The notes under the pieces were generated by a model. It was not told the origin of the DNA and did not search any database. It saw only the letters and a program-made list of their open reading frames with translations. A stretch of 64,000 nt of DNA from Amycolatopsis sp. DSM 110486 (lineage in GTDB: Bacteria > Actinomycetota > Actinomycetes > Mycobacteriales > Pseudonocardiaceae): contig NZ_CP080519.1 of the NCBI RefSeq assembly GCF_019468465.1, positions 10,471,001 through 10,535,000 on the forward strand, given 5' to 3'. The position numbers and the translations under genes are program-made. Numbering within the stretch: the stretch's first letter is position 1; each line of letters opens with the position of its first letter. Positions 64,000 through 64,000 of the stretch are shown piece after piece.

Positions 64000-64000
64000 C

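Overview
The window is about 64 kb of very GC-rich actinobacterial DNA. Gene content points to the Pseudonocardiaceae, most like Amycolatopsis. The signs are frequent GTG starts, ATGA/GTGA stop-start overlaps, a mycothiol-type maleylpyruvate isomerase-like protein, an F420-type LLM oxidoreductase, an EthA-like monooxygenase and a cysteine-free L36. The genus is inferred from gene content, not from a marker gene. I saw no rRNA, tRNA, CRISPR array or intact transposase.

Region 1 (1-9.1 kb) is accessory DNA full of broken genes. Between an MFS exporter and a lipoprotein lie a GNAT acetyltransferase, an AraC regulator and a DinB/TIGR03086 protein. Around them are fragments of a HAD protein, a serine recombinase, a TetR regulator, a 5'-truncated hydrolase and an SDR, plus a 142-bp direct repeat in two copies 1.89 kb apart. 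Region 2 (9.1-17.2 kb) holds a membrane-anchored lytic-transglycosylase-like protein, a Tat-exported PHP metallohydrolase, small enzymes, a 53-aa membrane protein, and an XRE / ImmA-IrrE / MAB_1171c-type membrane protein unit behind a candidate operator.

Region 3 (17.4-22.3 kb) is an envelope-glycan group: two sugar-nucleotide epimerases, a GT-C/GT2 fusion glycosyltransferase and a GtrA flippase-like protein. Region 4 (22.5-30.4 kb) is the most intriguing block: SWIM zinc-finger protein, DUF5691, MoxR AAA+ ATPase, DUF5682 and VWA protein. The last four are translationally coupled, and a 102-bp tandem-repeat tract lies between the first two. It resembles the uncharacterised E. coli yehL/M/P/Q set. 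rpmJ (zinc-free L36) and a strong terminator follow.

Region 5 (30.7-41.6 kb) has a Baeyer-Villiger monooxygenase and then a polysaccharide-degradation locus: an exported PL8 lyase and a complete oxidative hexuronate route (uronate dehydrogenase, glucarate dehydratase, 5-dehydro-4-deoxyglucarate dehydratase, 2-oxoglutarate semialdehyde dehydrogenase) with an IclR regulator and one unknown protein. Region 6 (41.9-46.6 kb) is a hydroxyquinol/resorcinol-type aromatic operon: AraC regulator, a maleylacetate reductase-hydroxyquinol dioxygenase fusion, and a flavin phenol monooxygenase.

Region 7 (46.7-64 kb, mostly minus strand) contains a frameshifted ORC/CDC6-like ATPase, a membrane cyclophilin, an M1 aminopeptidase, a 1316-aa Pls/PosA-type single-module peptide synthetase, and the housekeeping run cmk - acyltransferase - der. 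After these come a tetR gene with an internal deletion whose operators survive, a DUF4267 membrane protein, an epoxide-hydrolase-like enzyme, a two-gene K+/H+ antiporter, and two MmgE/PrpD proteins, the second running off the window. Three genes carry apparent single-base deletions; raw reads would be needed to separate real decay from consensus error.
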